26,049 nt of DNA. Source: JAGZEG01 sp963930185. GTDB lineage: Bacteria > Actinomycetota > Coriobacteriia > Coriobacteriales > UMGS124. The position numbers and the translations under genes were made by a program. Of the stretch, positions 1-7,631 are shown piece by piece (the first letter of the stretch is position 1; each line of letters opens with the position of its first letter). The notes beneath the pieces were generated by a model, which did no database searches, was not told the origin of the DNA, and was given only the letters and a program-made list of their open reading frames with translations. The stretch spans positions 1-26,049 of the forward strand of contig CAWVLT010000048.1 of NCBI GenBank assembly GCA_963930185.1, in the 5' to 3' direction.

Positions 1-59
1 ATGTGCGGCGGCCCCCTTTTTGGGCAGGCATGGGCGAGATCCGCATGGCAAGCGCTACC

Positions 60-512
60 TTACGATTCGACGCCGTCCGCCTCCCCATGCAGATAGTGTG
101 TCCCGGTTTCGATAAGCGCGCTCTGAAAGCCTGACGATCTCAAAAGACTAGCTATCTGATTACAACAAACGACCGCCTCGGACGCCTCGCCGCGCTCGGA
201 CTCCCTCATCCGGATGTATTTGAACTTCGTACCGTATTGCCCAAGAAACTGCGCAGCTCTCACGTCATCACTGGTAGCGGTAAGCCATCGATTCTCGATT
301 GCCATGCCCAGCAGATCAGATATGTCGTGGCTTCGTCTCGGCATAAAGCCTTGGTCAACCCACATCTGCTTGAGCATCTTCTCCGCCGCCTGCTCGCAGT
401 GGAAGCAGACCGCCTCCGGAAAACGACCGATATCTGGCAACAGATGGGTCACAAGTTCCACATCAGCCTTGGCAGCTTCGATGTAGCTGTCCTCCCTCTC
501 AAGATCTACCAT
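60..512 (-). CDS. HEPN domain protein, partner of the adjacent nucleotidyltransferase
   Basis: This 150-residue helical protein resembles the HEPN family of the PF05168 kind. The helix around residues 33-52 (FHCEQAAEKMLKQMW) matches the family's conserved 'H-x-x-Q-A-A-E-K-x-L-K' helix. It is followed near residues 59-68 by RRSHDISDLL, the usual 'HD(I/L)xxL' segment. I do not see the RNxxxH RNase motif of HepT-type toxins, so RNase activity is not supported. The start overlaps the end of the nucleotidyltransferase gene by 14 bases, which suggests translational coupling and a protein complex. Such MNT/HEPN pairs are known as toxin-antitoxin or nucleotide-transfer modules; which role applies here is inference. 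The 59 bases beyond its stop, up to the window edge, show nothing I can call. Confidence 0.8.
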   Translation of the reverse strand: MVDLEREDSYIEAAKADVELVTHLLPDIGRFPEAVCFHCEQAAEKMLKQMWVDQGFMPRRSHDISDLLGMAIENRWLTATSDDVRAAQFLGQYGTKFKYIRMRESERGEASEAVVCCNQIASLLRSSGFQSALIETGTHYLHGEADGVES

Positions 513-831
513 AAAGCACTATCCCCTCCTTCGCTATTTCATGCTCGATGCTTCCGATCTTGTCCCTTGCAGAAGAAAGCCGGGCCCTCGTCTCAGTCAG
601 AACGTCAACGTGCATCGGAAGCCAAGATAGGGCAAATCTGATATCCCCAAGAGTGCGCGCTGAGGAGTCGTCGGCAACGACCATTATGTCCACGTCGCTC
701 TCCGGGGTCTGCTGGCCCCTAGCATACGACCCGAACAAAATGATCTGATCCGCCGGGGTAACGGCAAGAACAGACGCCACGAGCCTGTCCACATCAAGCC
801 GGGCAGGGGATAATCCGTGTCTCTCCGCCAT
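499..831 (-). CDS. MNT-type nucleotidyltransferase (antitoxin-like)
   Basis: This is a small protein of the DNA polymerase beta-like minimal nucleotidyltransferase fold. Residues 34-48 carry the signature GSYARGQ followed by SDVDIMVV, that is GSx10DxD, with D46 and D48 as the metal-binding pair. A third acidic residue is likely in HVDVLTE further on. In known MNT/HEPN modules this protein adenylylates its HEPN partner, and the same is plausible here. I chose the ATG at 831 because a GGAGGG lies 11 bases upstream. An in-frame ATG at 861 would add ten residues (MKGCWRAEWL) but has no convincing ribosome site. The 3' end overlaps the HEPN gene. The LuxR gene upstream is a separate unit. Confidence 0.82.
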   Translation of the reverse strand: MAERHGLSPARLDVDRLVASVLAVTPADQIILFGSYARGQQTPESDVDIMVVADDSSARTLGDIRFALSWLPMHVDVLTETRARLSSARDKIGSIEHEIAKEGIVLYGRS

Positions 832-972
832 AAGCCATTCCGCCCTCCAACAACCTTTCACATGCCCGGAGGCGACTAGAAGAACTCGTTGTACTTTAGT
901 TTACCCAGCCGGCCACCGCATCACTGCATCATCGTCAATGGCCCGTCCCACAGGGCAACCACGCCCGCGGCC

Positions 973-2514
973 CTAGCCCCACACCAGACGCACGATGTCC
1001 TCGCGCGAGGCGACGCCCACCTTGCGATAGATGTTGTGGATGTGCGTGCGCACCGTGTTTGGCGAGATGAGCAGCTCCTCGCTAATGTATGCGCCGGAGT
1101 GCCCGAGCGCCAAATAGCCGAGGATCTCCCGCTCACGGCCGGTGAGTGAGTAGGTGGCGGCAAGCTCGTCACAGCGCTCCCCCAGGGACGGCCCGAGCGC
1201 CACGAGAGAGCTGGCATCAGGCCCGGCACCGGCTCGCCGGAGCTTCCCGCCATGGGTGACGTCCACGCCAGCCTCCCCAAAGAGGCGGTCACCCCCGGCA
1301 CGCAGCTCGGCCTCGCCCGCGCGCAGGCCGCGCCAGATGGTGAACACGATCATGCCGGCGGCGTAGAAGCCGCACGTCACCACGATCACCAGCCGCGCCC
1401 CGTCAGCGTCGAGGTCCACCGCCGAGCCGATGCGCTGGGTGAGCCTGGTCGCAAGGGAGAACACGAGCAGCGTCATGGCAACAATGAGGTCGGCGGAGAA
1501 CTCGGCGGCATGCGCCATGCCAATCAGCGTCGAGAGCGCCAGCAGCGCCGCGACCGTATAGAGCAGGATGACGAGAACCGTCTCGACGGAGGAGCCTCCC
1601 GTGACAGAGCGGACCATGTAGTTAGCGGCCAGGACAACAGCGGCCAGCGCGGGGATCAGGCCTCGGTAGATGGCGCGCAGCAAGGGCCAGCGCCGTGGGA
1701 GCAACGCGCAGGCGAATAGGATGGCCGCCACGGACAGCTGTATCACCACGTAGTGGGGGTAGTCCTCGAAGAAGAGTTCGCCCCTCATGCCCATGAGCAT
1801 GGCGAAGAGGACGAGGCCTATCGAGGGGATGAGGGCGATGTCGAGAAACGTGCGAACCAGAGAGGGGCCGGCGGGCGCGGGGGCGCAGGGTGCGTCAGAA
1901 GGCATGGCGTCTGGGGCCTCGTGAACCCGATCCGCACGGACGGCATGGGGAGCGCGCAGCGCGTAGGGCAGCACCACGCACACGATCGTACACGCCATGA
2001 ACAGGCAGACCGCCCCGACCTCGGGCAGCAAGAGCTGACCGAGGCCCACGAGCGAGGCGACCACGGCAGCGATGGCGGTGACGGCCAGGGCGCGACGCAG
2101 ATCGTAGGCAGACAGCAGCCGGCCCCACGGCAGGCACTGGAGCGCGCAGCCCGAACCTATGCAGATGCCTGGAATGCTGCCGAGCGTGTCAGGCGGGCAG
2201 AGGCCCGTAGCCATGGCGCAGAACATCGCGTTTCCCGCCATGTAGAGAAGGCTGCCGACAACCGACACGCCCGTAGACGCCAGCAGGCCACGCAACCGAG
2301 GCACGACCGAGAAGGCCACGGCGGCCACGGCGGCCATCCACGTGACCCGCAGCGCAGAGCCGAGCGACCCCACGAACTGGGGCAGCGACTCGAACCGCTG
2401 GAAGGGCATGGCAGCGGCCGAGTAGATGAGCAGCGTGCCGAGCAGGCACCCGAACCCGACCGCCACGAGGACGTCTCGGGTGCCCATGCCCGTCGTCGCA
2501 AGCTTATGCCCCAT
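973..2514 (-). CDS. LuxR-family regulator with N-terminal multi-helix membrane domain
   Basis: This 513-residue protein has roughly the first 390 residues made of about a dozen hydrophobic helices, then a short polar linker. It ends in a LuxR/GerE helix-turn-helix (about residues 452-500: SLTGREREIL, then ISPNTVRTHIHNIYRKVGV). The fusion suggests a one-component regulator that senses a ligand in or across the membrane and binds DNA directly. It is transcribed away from the Tat flavoprotein at 2898, so that gene is its most likely target. The start is the ATG at 2514, with GGAGG seven bases upstream; a TTG one codon earlier is also in frame. The ligand cannot be told from sequence. Confidence 0.93.
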   Translation of the reverse strand: MGHKLATTGMGTRDVLVAVGFGCLLGTLLIYSAAAMPFQRFESLPQFVGSLGSALRVTWMAAVAAVAFSVVPRLRGLLASTGVSVVGSLLYMAGNAMFCAMATGLCPPDTLGSIPGICIGSGCALQCLPWGRLLSAYDLRRALAVTAIAAVVASLVGLGQLLLPEVGAVCLFMACTIVCVVLPYALRAPHAVRADRVHEAPDAMPSDAPCAPAPAGPSLVRTFLDIALIPSIGLVLFAMLMGMRGELFFEDYPHYVVIQLSVAAILFACALLPRRWPLLRAIYRGLIPALAAVVLAANYMVRSVTGGSSVETVLVILLYTVAALLALSTLIGMAHAAEFSADLIVAMTLLVFSLATRLTQRIGSAVDLDADGARLVIVVTCGFYAAGMIVFTIWRGLRAGEAELRAGGDRLFGEAGVDVTHGGKLRRAGAGPDASSLVALGPSLGERCDELAATYSLTGREREILGYLALGHSGAYISEELLISPNTVRTHIHNIYRKVGVASREDIVRLVWG

Positions 2515-2659
2515 CAAAAAGCCTCCCTCGTGCCGCCGATGTCACGGATTGCCGTGACGTGGCCACGTGTCCCACGGCCGCCGCACCAGCGGGGCCGACC
2601 TCCGGCATCGTGGCTGCCAAGCGCTAAAGTGGCTAGGGCAAAAAAGATTCCCCGACCAC

Positions 2660-2688
2660 TTGACATGCCAACCTACCAGACATTTTAC
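2660..2688 (+). promoter_or_regulatory. Possible promoter for the flavoprotein at 2898
   Basis: A perfect TTGACA lies at 2660-2665, followed after 17 bases by a weak -10 (TTTTAC at 2683). It sits in the most AT-rich part of the 383-base gap between the divergent LuxR and flavoprotein genes and points towards the flavoprotein. A second -10-like TATAAA at 2703 lacks a good -35. The rest of the gap, including an untranslated leader of about 200 bases, shows no other gene. Confidence 0.35.
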
Positions 2689-2693
2689 CGCGC

Positions 2694-2713
2694 TAAACGC
2701 CATATAAACGCCA
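2694..2713. promoter_or_regulatory. Direct repeat, candidate regulator binding site
   Basis: Two perfect copies of TAAACGCCA lie at 2694-2702 and 2705-2713, an 11-base period that puts both on the same face of the helix. They sit between the divergent membrane LuxR and flavoprotein genes, just downstream of the TTGACA box. Position and spacing fit an operator; the identity of the bound regulator is inference. Confidence 0.45.
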
Positions 2714-2897
2714 ACTCAACGTTTTGATGGATTGGAAGGCGCACGGGGTAGCCGTACCCTTGGGGTGGATGTCGACGTGGGCAGGCATCGCGAATACGCT
2801 CGCCAGCCGTGTCGTCATCAGCCGCGAGGCCCCTGGCGGGGTCTCGCCATGAGTCGCAGCCAACCGTCCATGCAACAACAAGGAAAGGATGGGCACC

Positions 2898-4907
2898 ATG
2901 AGCAGCACTACCGGCATGAGCCGGCGCGCGTTCCTCGCGTCGGCGGCAACGGCCACGGCGGGAATCGCCGCGGTCGGCGCGCTCACCTCCACCGCCATCG
3001 CCGAGGAGGGCGGAAAGGGTGGCCCCGGCGGTCCCGGAGGCCCCGGCGGTCCCGGAGGCCCCGGCGGTCCCGGTGGCCCCGGCGGCGCCTCCGAGGTCAC
3101 GTACGCCACGGCGGAGACCACCGCTGACGGCCGCGTGAAGGGGTACTGTGGCCCCGGCGACTGGCTGGGCGCCAAGCCCGAGATCTCCGACAACCAGATC
3201 ACCCAGACCTATGACGTCGACGTCGTAGTGCTGGGCGGCGGCCACGCCGGCCTCATGGCCACGCTGGGCGCCGTGGACGAGGGCTGCACGGTGGCCACCG
3301 TCGAGCAGCAGCCGTGGAGCGCCTTCGTCGACCTCGACGGCACCGGTGCCAACATGGGCGGCTGGTACGGCGAGGACATCGGCCACGTCAACTCCCAGTT
3401 CCTCATCGACCGCGGCTTTGGCCCCTACAACACCGGCGAGATCACGAGCGAGTTCTGCAAGCGCGCCGCCGGCCGCGTGAATCCCGACATCATCAAGGCG
3501 TTCGTCCAAAACTCCGGCGCCATGTTCGACCGCTACAAGGAGGTCTACGACTCCTACGAGGCCGAGCGCCAGGAGAACGACTCCAACGTCTTCCTGAGCG
3601 GCACCATGGTCGTCATCGACGGCGAGCCCGTCGCTGACGAGGGCAACTTCGACATGTCCAACATGTTTGAGTACCCGCTGTGCAACACGCAGGCCGCTTG
3701 GTCGGGTGCGAACGTCGAGTACCCCATCGAGTGCGGCGGCTACAAGACTTGGCCCTGCAACGCCCAGTTCTACGGCTATCACGGCAACGACATCGAGTTC
3801 GTCCACAAGTACATCGTGCAGTACACGCAGGAGAACGGCGCTACGTGGTACTTCGAGCACACCGGCGTGGTGCTGACCCAGAACGAGAACGGCGACGTGA
3901 CCGGCCTAATCGCCACCGACGCCGAGGGCAACTACGTCAAGTTCAACGCCGCCAAGGGCGTCATCCTGTGCGCCGGCGACTACATCGGCGACCCCAAGAT
4001 GTGCTGGGCCCTGCTCAACGAGGGCATGGAGTGGGCCGAGCGCAGCGGCTCCACCGCCGAGGACTGGACGAGCGCTGCCGCCCGCAACGGCGCCGGCCAC
4101 AAGATGGGCGTCTGGGCCGGCGGCATGATCGAACCGACCCCTCGCGGTTGGATGGGCCTGGGCGGCGTCGCCAACGGCCCCTGGGGCACCTGCCCGCTGT
4201 ACGCCTGCAACGCTGAAGGCAAGCGCTTCTGCAACGAGGGGGCCATCCCGCAGCTCACTCCCGTGGGCCTGCGTCAGCCCGCCGGCAAGACCGCGTGGGT
4301 GTCCGACGCCAACTGGAAGCAGACCGTGGGCTCCGCGCCCCTGGACCACGGCGCGCCGAACTTCGGCATGGACGACTACATGGTTCAGCTCGAGGCCGGC
4401 ATGAACGCCGTCGAGGTGGGCAACCCCGAGGGTACCTTCGTCATCGGCGCCAACCTGGCCGAGCGCAAGATGATGGGCGGCACGGTGTACGCCGCCGAGA
4501 CCCTCGACGAGCTGGCCGACATGCTGGGCTACGAGGGCGACGCCAAGCAGAACTTCCTCGACAGCATCGCCCACTACAACGAGCTGTGCGCCTCCGAGGA
4601 TGGCGACACCGACTACGGCAAGGACAAGGCCTTCATGGTGCCGATCGACACCCCGCCATTCTACGGCGGCACCGGTAGCCTGGGCCACACCTCCAGCCCC
4701 GCCATGGTCACGCTGAGCGGTCTTGTCACCGACGGCACCCAGAACGTCCTGAAGACCGACTGGACGCCCATCAAGGGCCTGTATGCCGCCGGCAACTGCC
4801 TGGGCGGGCGCTACGGCCTGGGGTACAGCACGCCGTTCGCCGGCAACTCGGTGGGCATGGCCATGACGCACGGCTGGGTGGCCGGCCATACCGTGGGCAA
4901 GCTGTAA
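2898..4907 (+). CDS. Tat-exported FAD-dependent reductase (fumarate reductase-like flavoprotein)
   Basis: This 669-residue flavoprotein belongs to the FAD_binding_2 (fumarate reductase/ketosteroid dehydrogenase) family. It opens with a twin-arginine signal (MSRRAFLAS near residues 7-15, then a hydrophobic stretch ending AIAEE). An unusual Gly-Gly-Pro linker spans residues 41-63. The FAD dinucleotide fold is at 107-120 (VVVLGGGHAGL), and the C-terminal FAD contact contains GLYAAGNCLGG followed by PFAGNSVGMAM. No haem-binding CxxCH or FMN_bind domain is present, so the electron donor must be a separate protein. It is expected to act outside the membrane as a reductase of an organic acceptor; the substrate is unknown. 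I chose the ATG at 2898 because AGGAAAGG ends nine bases before it; the ATG at 2889 abuts that site. A strong terminator follows. Confidence 0.92.
   Translation: MSSTTGMSRRAFLASAATATAGIAAVGALTSTAIAEEGGKGGPGGPGGPGGPGGPGGPGGPGGASEVTYATAETTADGRVKGYCGPGDWLGAKPEISDNQITQTYDVDVVVLGGGHAGLMATLGAVDEGCTVATVEQQPWSAFVDLDGTGANMGGWYGEDIGHVNSQFLIDRGFGPYNTGEITSEFCKRAAGRVNPDIIKAFVQNSGAMFDRYKEVYDSYEAERQENDSNVFLSGTMVVIDGEPVADEGNFDMSNMFEYPLCNTQAAWSGANVEYPIECGGYKTWPCNAQFYGYHGNDIEFVHKYIVQYTQENGATWYFEHTGVVLTQNENGDVTGLIATDAEGNYVKFNAAKGVILCAGDYIGDPKMCWALLNEGMEWAERSGSTAEDWTSAAARNGAGHKMGVWAGGMIEPTPRGWMGLGGVANGPWGTCPLYACNAEGKRFCNEGAIPQLTPVGLRQPAGKTAWVSDANWKQTVGSAPLDHGAPNFGMDDYMVQLEAGMNAVEVGNPEGTFVIGANLAERKMMGGTVYAAETLDELADMLGYEGDAKQNFLDSIAHYNELCASEDGDTDYGKDKAFMVPIDTPPFYGGTGSLGHTSSPAMVTLSGLVTDGTQNVLKTDWTPIKGLYAAGNCLGGRYGLGYSTPFAGNSVGMAMTHGWVAGHTVGKL
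3021..3086 (+). repeat. 18-base tandem repeat encoding a Gly-Gly-Pro linker
   Basis: The unit GGCCCCGGCGGTCCCGGA is repeated at 3021, 3039 and 3057 (last base T in the third copy) and followed by a partial copy. It encodes seven GGP triplets directly after the Tat signal of the flavoprotein. It probably forms a flexible or polyproline-like spacer, and its copy number could vary by slippage without changing the frame. Confidence 0.85.
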
Positions 4908-4976
4908 GGTACGACAGCCCGGGGCTAGACAAGGCACCGGCTTGCTGGCATGCTTGCTGATGCCCTGAACCAACCG

Positions 4977-5018
4977 CCGCCCGCACATCCGCAACGCGCC
5001 GATGTGCGGGCGGCTTTT
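4977..5018 (+). terminator. Rho-independent terminator after the 2898 flavoprotein
   Basis: Perfect 13-base arms CCGCCCGCACATC (4977-4989) and GATGTGCGGGCGG (5001-5013) enclose an 11-base loop and are followed by CTTTT. It lies 70 bases after the flavoprotein stop. It also argues against starting the next gene at the in-frame ATG at 4950, which lies before the hairpin. Confidence 0.9.
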
Positions 5019-5093
5019 CCGGAGGCTCTCCGGGTAGCAGTTGACGTCACGAGGGCATGGGCAAAGCACAATGGGACACGAACGGGGGACCCG

Positions 5094-6242
5094 ATGGGTG
5101 AGGACATTCTCGACATGGAACCGAAAGGGCCCGAGACGGCCTGCGAGCATGACAACACCCAGGAAGGCCGGGGTGAGGGCGCCGACGACATGATCGTGAA
5201 CGTGGCGTTTCCCTTCACCCTCGCCACGCCGCCCTTTGGGCCGAGCCGCCCCTACATCGCCGACCATGCTGCGAAGATCGCCTACGTGAAGGCCGTCGAG
5301 ACGGAGCTGGCGTCGCTTGACGAGGAGCTTCGGGCGCGGCCCGTCGCCGCCGTGCGCCTGAGCGGCGGCGCCAGCATCATGAACGCCGACAGCGTGTGCC
5401 ATCTGGTGCGCAGCATACGAAAGGCGCTCACGCTCGAGCCCCATGCCGAGATCTCCATAGACGTGGAGCCCATCACCGTGTGCACCCCCAGCCTCACGGA
5501 CTGGACGAGCTGCGGCATCAACCGCGTGAATCTCGCCGCCGTAAGCGTCCACGATGACGAGCTGCGGGCGATGGGGGCCGCCCACACACGGGAGCAGCTG
5601 CAGAACGCCCTGTTGTTCCTGGGAAAGTTCCACATGTCCCGCGTGAGCATCGAGCTCATGTACGGCCTGCCGCGCCAGACGCGTGCCAGCTGGGAACACA
5701 CCTTGCTCACCGTGGCGGATCTGGGGTATCCGCACATCCGCGTTACGCCGCTCGTTGATCGGCACACGGGCGGGGCCGCCAATGCCGAAGTCGCCAATGC
5801 CAACACCACCAATGCCGAAGTCACGAGCGAGCAAAACCGAGCGGCATCCCTTCCCTCCATCGAGGATCGACGCTCGTGGTACGAGCTCGCCTGCACCACC
5901 CTCACCTCGCGCGGCTACGAGCAGTACGCGGTCGACTCGTTCGTGAGCACGTCTGCCCCGCACGGGCGTGACAGGTTTGACAAACACGCCCGCAACGGCG
6001 CCGACGTGCTGGGCCTTGGGGCCGGGGCGCATAGCCGCATCGACGGGTTTGCCTACGCGAACGCCGTAGACTTCGACCTGTACGTGCAGCACTCGGCAGA
6101 GTTCGAGACCATCGTGCGCAACCCCGCGCGTATAGACACCGAGGCGCAGAAAGAAGCGCTTGCCAGGGAATCGTTCGAGAACCCCTCGATGCAGGAGCGT
6201 TTCGAGCAGGCGGAGGCGCTGGGTTCCGTGCACGCGAGGTAG
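5094..6242 (+). CDS. HemW/HemN-like radical-SAM homologue lacking the cluster cysteines
   Basis: This 382-residue protein aligns along its length with HemW (coproporphyrinogen oxidase-like haem chaperone). NVAFPF (36-41) corresponds to the HIPF strand, SGGAS (90-94) to the GGGTPS SAM loop, and EISIDVEP (119-126) to the ExTxExNP strand. GINRVNL...HDDEL...AHT (141-165), SIELMYGLPRQT (185-196), GYEQYAVDSF and GLGAGAHS follow in the usual order. However, the CxxxCxxC motif that binds the [4Fe-4S] cluster is replaced by FTLATPPFG, with no cysteine, and the SAM loop is altered. It should therefore not do radical chemistry. A role in haem binding or as a scaffold is possible but unproven. I chose the ATG at 5094 because it follows the terminator and has GGGGGA five bases upstream. 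Residues near 229-242 are a recent low-complexity insertion. Confidence 0.8.
   Translation: MGEDILDMEPKGPETACEHDNTQEGRGEGADDMIVNVAFPFTLATPPFGPSRPYIADHAAKIAYVKAVETELASLDEELRARPVAAVRLSGGASIMNADSVCHLVRSIRKALTLEPHAEISIDVEPITVCTPSLTDWTSCGINRVNLAAVSVHDDELRAMGAAHTREQLQNALLFLGKFHMSRVSIELMYGLPRQTRASWEHTLLTVADLGYPHIRVTPLVDRHTGGAANAEVANANTTNAEVTSEQNRAASLPSIEDRRSWYELACTTLTSRGYEQYAVDSFVSTSAPHGRDRFDKHARNGADVLGLGAGAHSRIDGFAYANAVDFDLYVQHSAEFETIVRNPARIDTEAQKEALARESFENPSMQERFEQAEALGSVHAR
5779..5822 (+). repeat. 30-base-period direct repeat inside the HemW-like gene
   Basis: CCAATGCCGAAGTC occurs at 5779-5792 and again at 5809-5822, with a related CCAATGCC between them. The protein there reads as Asn/Ala-rich repeats (NAEVANANTTNAEV) in a region where HemW proteins have a short variable loop. 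This looks like local slippage or duplication that kept the frame. Confidence 0.7.
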
Positions 6243-6292
6243 CAAAACAACAAGATAGCGAGACATGCGCGAGATGCGAGGCGGGGCGCTTA

Positions 6293-6336
6293 CAGCGGGG
6301 CCCTCGCCACGCAAGCGCACGACGAGGGCCCCGCTG
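6293..6336. terminator. Bidirectional stem-loop between convergent genes
   Basis: Perfect 14-base arms CAGCGGGGCCCTCG (6293-6306) and CGAGGGCCCCGCTG (6323-6336) enclose a 16-base loop. They lie between the HemW-like gene (+) and the zinc-ribbon peptide gene (-). There is no strong T-run on either side, so it may end transcription in both directions only partly, or protect 3' ends. Confidence 0.65.
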
Positions 6337-6369
6337 TCATGATTCTCTAAGCCGCAAGCGCAGGGCGCA

Positions 6370-6600
6370 TCAGCGCATGTAGCCCTTGCTGTCAAACCCG
6401 TGGCCGCAGCGGGGGCAGATGTTATGCGCGTCCTTGTCCGTCGGCACCATCATGATGTAACCGCACTTGGGACAGGCCGTGCTGATGGGAGGAAACCAAA
6501 TAGGTTCGGGGTCGAACTCGATCTCCGTGCCGCCCACCACCTTGTCGAGGCTTTCATCGCTCATCGGGTCCATCTTGGCCTTCTTTTCCTGATCGCTCAT
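6370..6600 (-). CDS. Small zinc-ribbon protein with a double-glycine leader-like N-terminus
   Basis: This 76-residue peptide has two recognisable parts. Residues 13-24 (MSDESLDKVVGG) match the consensus of double-glycine leaders of exported bacteriocins and RiPP precursors ('LSxxxLxxVxGG'). After the GG comes an acidic and aromatic stretch, then CPKC and CPRC about 20 residues apart (43-46 and 63-66), a typical zinc ribbon. No transporter, peptidase or modification enzyme is adjacent. Similar short proteins with a GG leader and CxxC pairs occur in gut anaerobes without known function. The start at 6600 has AGAAGGG about ten bases upstream; an internal ATG at 6573 is also possible. Either export by an unlinked C39-peptidase transporter or an intracellular role fits. 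Confidence 0.72.
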   Translation of the reverse strand: MSDQEKKAKMDPMSDESLDKVVGGTEIEFDPEPIWFPPISTACPKCGYIMMVPTDKDAHNICPRCGHGFDSKGYMR

Positions 6601-6746
6601 CGCCTGTCAACCCTTCTCTCGGTGACTTGGTATCCATGATGATACGAAAGTTCGCACGCCGAGACACCCCTCAAGAACGAACGGGGCGGAATCCGGAGCG
6701 AAAAGCAGCTCCTCGGGATTAAACGAGACGGAGCACCCAAGAACGT

Positions 6747-7631
6747 CTATGCAATTCCATAGCTGCGGTACAGCTCGCTGCGCAGGGCAGGGTCGGTCGC
6801 GATGCGTTCAACGTCGTCGCCCCTGCCGTCTGCAAGCAGAGCCTTGAGCAGAAGGGCAAACCGCGACTCGCCCTGAGTAAGCCCCTCGGCTTTGCCCTGC
6901 TCAAGGCCTTCGGCGAGTCCTTCCCTGCGGCCGACAAGAACCCCACGGTCGTAGTTCAGCTGATCCCTGACCTCAAGCATCATGAACTCCAACCTCCATT
7001 TCTGATTGTCGAGCACGCTGGCAACCTCAGCCGCGAGCCTGGCGGAAAGCTCGCCCGACACTTCGCCTCTTGCAACGTAATCGAGAAACTCGTCGAGGCG
7101 ATTGGAGCCCTGCTCCTGCTTGGGGGCAGTTGCGGAGAGAAACAGGGTCCTGGTTCCATCCCCAAGCGTCAGGTGCTCCGCACCTTGGCATCTGTTCTCA
7201 AAACAGTATACCCGCCGGCCGAGATCAAATGGATCGAAGCTACAGATAAAGATGACATACGAGTTCTTGAGATCCTTGTAGGGACGCCCCTTGCCCAGCT
7301 GATCGAGCGCCATGAGTGCATGGTAATAGCGCGACCTCTGAGGAAGCTCAAACGTATCTGTTGCCTGCATCTCGACGTTGTAGACCGTTCCTTCCTCGTC
7401 GCGGACATAGACGTCAAGCCGAATTCCCTTGGCATCCGGAGAAGCATCGATCTGCTCCTGCCTGCTGATATGCTCAACATGATCTATTGGAACACCAAGG
7501 ATTGCCTCGAGTACATCGCGACACAGGTCAGCATTGAGCATGGTCTTGCAGAATACAAAGTCATTCGCGATGGTGAGCTTCTCCCAACGCTTGTCTATTT
7601 CACTTACGATCCTCACGGCGTCATCGGTCAT
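6747..7631 (-). CDS. Rpn-family PD-(D/E)XK nuclease (recombination-promoting nuclease/transposase-like)
   Basis: This 294-residue protein is of the PF12784 (PDDEXK_2) / Rpn type. Residues 70-89 hold the nuclease core: RLDVYVRDEEGTVYNVEMQ, with D73 and the E87-x-Q89 pair in place of ExK. The RSRYYHALM helix typical of the family follows. The C-terminal part carries the Gly/Glu-rich repeat seen in these proteins (GLAEGLEQGKAEGLTQGES). The first 50 residues (LTIANDFVFCKTM...LEAILG) are the conserved family start. Rpn proteins are DNA endonucleases linked to RecA-independent recombination and phage defence; activity here is inference. The start has AGGAGG seven bases upstream. It lies alone between other units and could be a horizontally spread gene. 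Confidence 0.9.
   Translation of the reverse strand: MTDDAVRIVSEIDKRWEKLTIANDFVFCKTMLNADLCRDVLEAILGVPIDHVEHISRQEQIDASPDAKGIRLDVYVRDEEGTVYNVEMQATDTFELPQRSRYYHALMALDQLGKGRPYKDLKNSYVIFICSFDPFDLGRRVYCFENRCQGAEHLTLGDGTRTLFLSATAPKQEQGSNRLDEFLDYVARGEVSGELSARLAAEVASVLDNQKWRLEFMMLEVRDQLNYDRGVLVGRREGLAEGLEQGKAEGLTQGESRFALLLKALLADGRGDDVERIATDPALRSELYRSYGIA

Noticed and set aside
3021..3086. CRISPR-like or mobile-element repeat
   Set aside because: The repeats are contiguous, in frame and encode a Gly-Gly-Pro linker; there are no spacers.
2685..3860. 391-codon open frame on the minus strand under the 2898 flavoprotein
   Set aside because: It is an antisense shadow with low-complexity composition and no family resemblance; it also covers the divergent promoter region.
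4950..5093. Upstream extension of the HemW-like gene to the ATG at 4950
   Set aside because: The extension runs through the terminator hairpin at 4977-5018 and its sequence has no HemW features.
3906..6395. 829-codon open frame on the minus strand across the flavoprotein and HemW-like genes
   Set aside because: It is antisense to two genes with clear domains, its protein is rich in Gly/His/Val without motifs, and it crosses a strong terminator. Long antisense frames are expected in GC-rich coding DNA.
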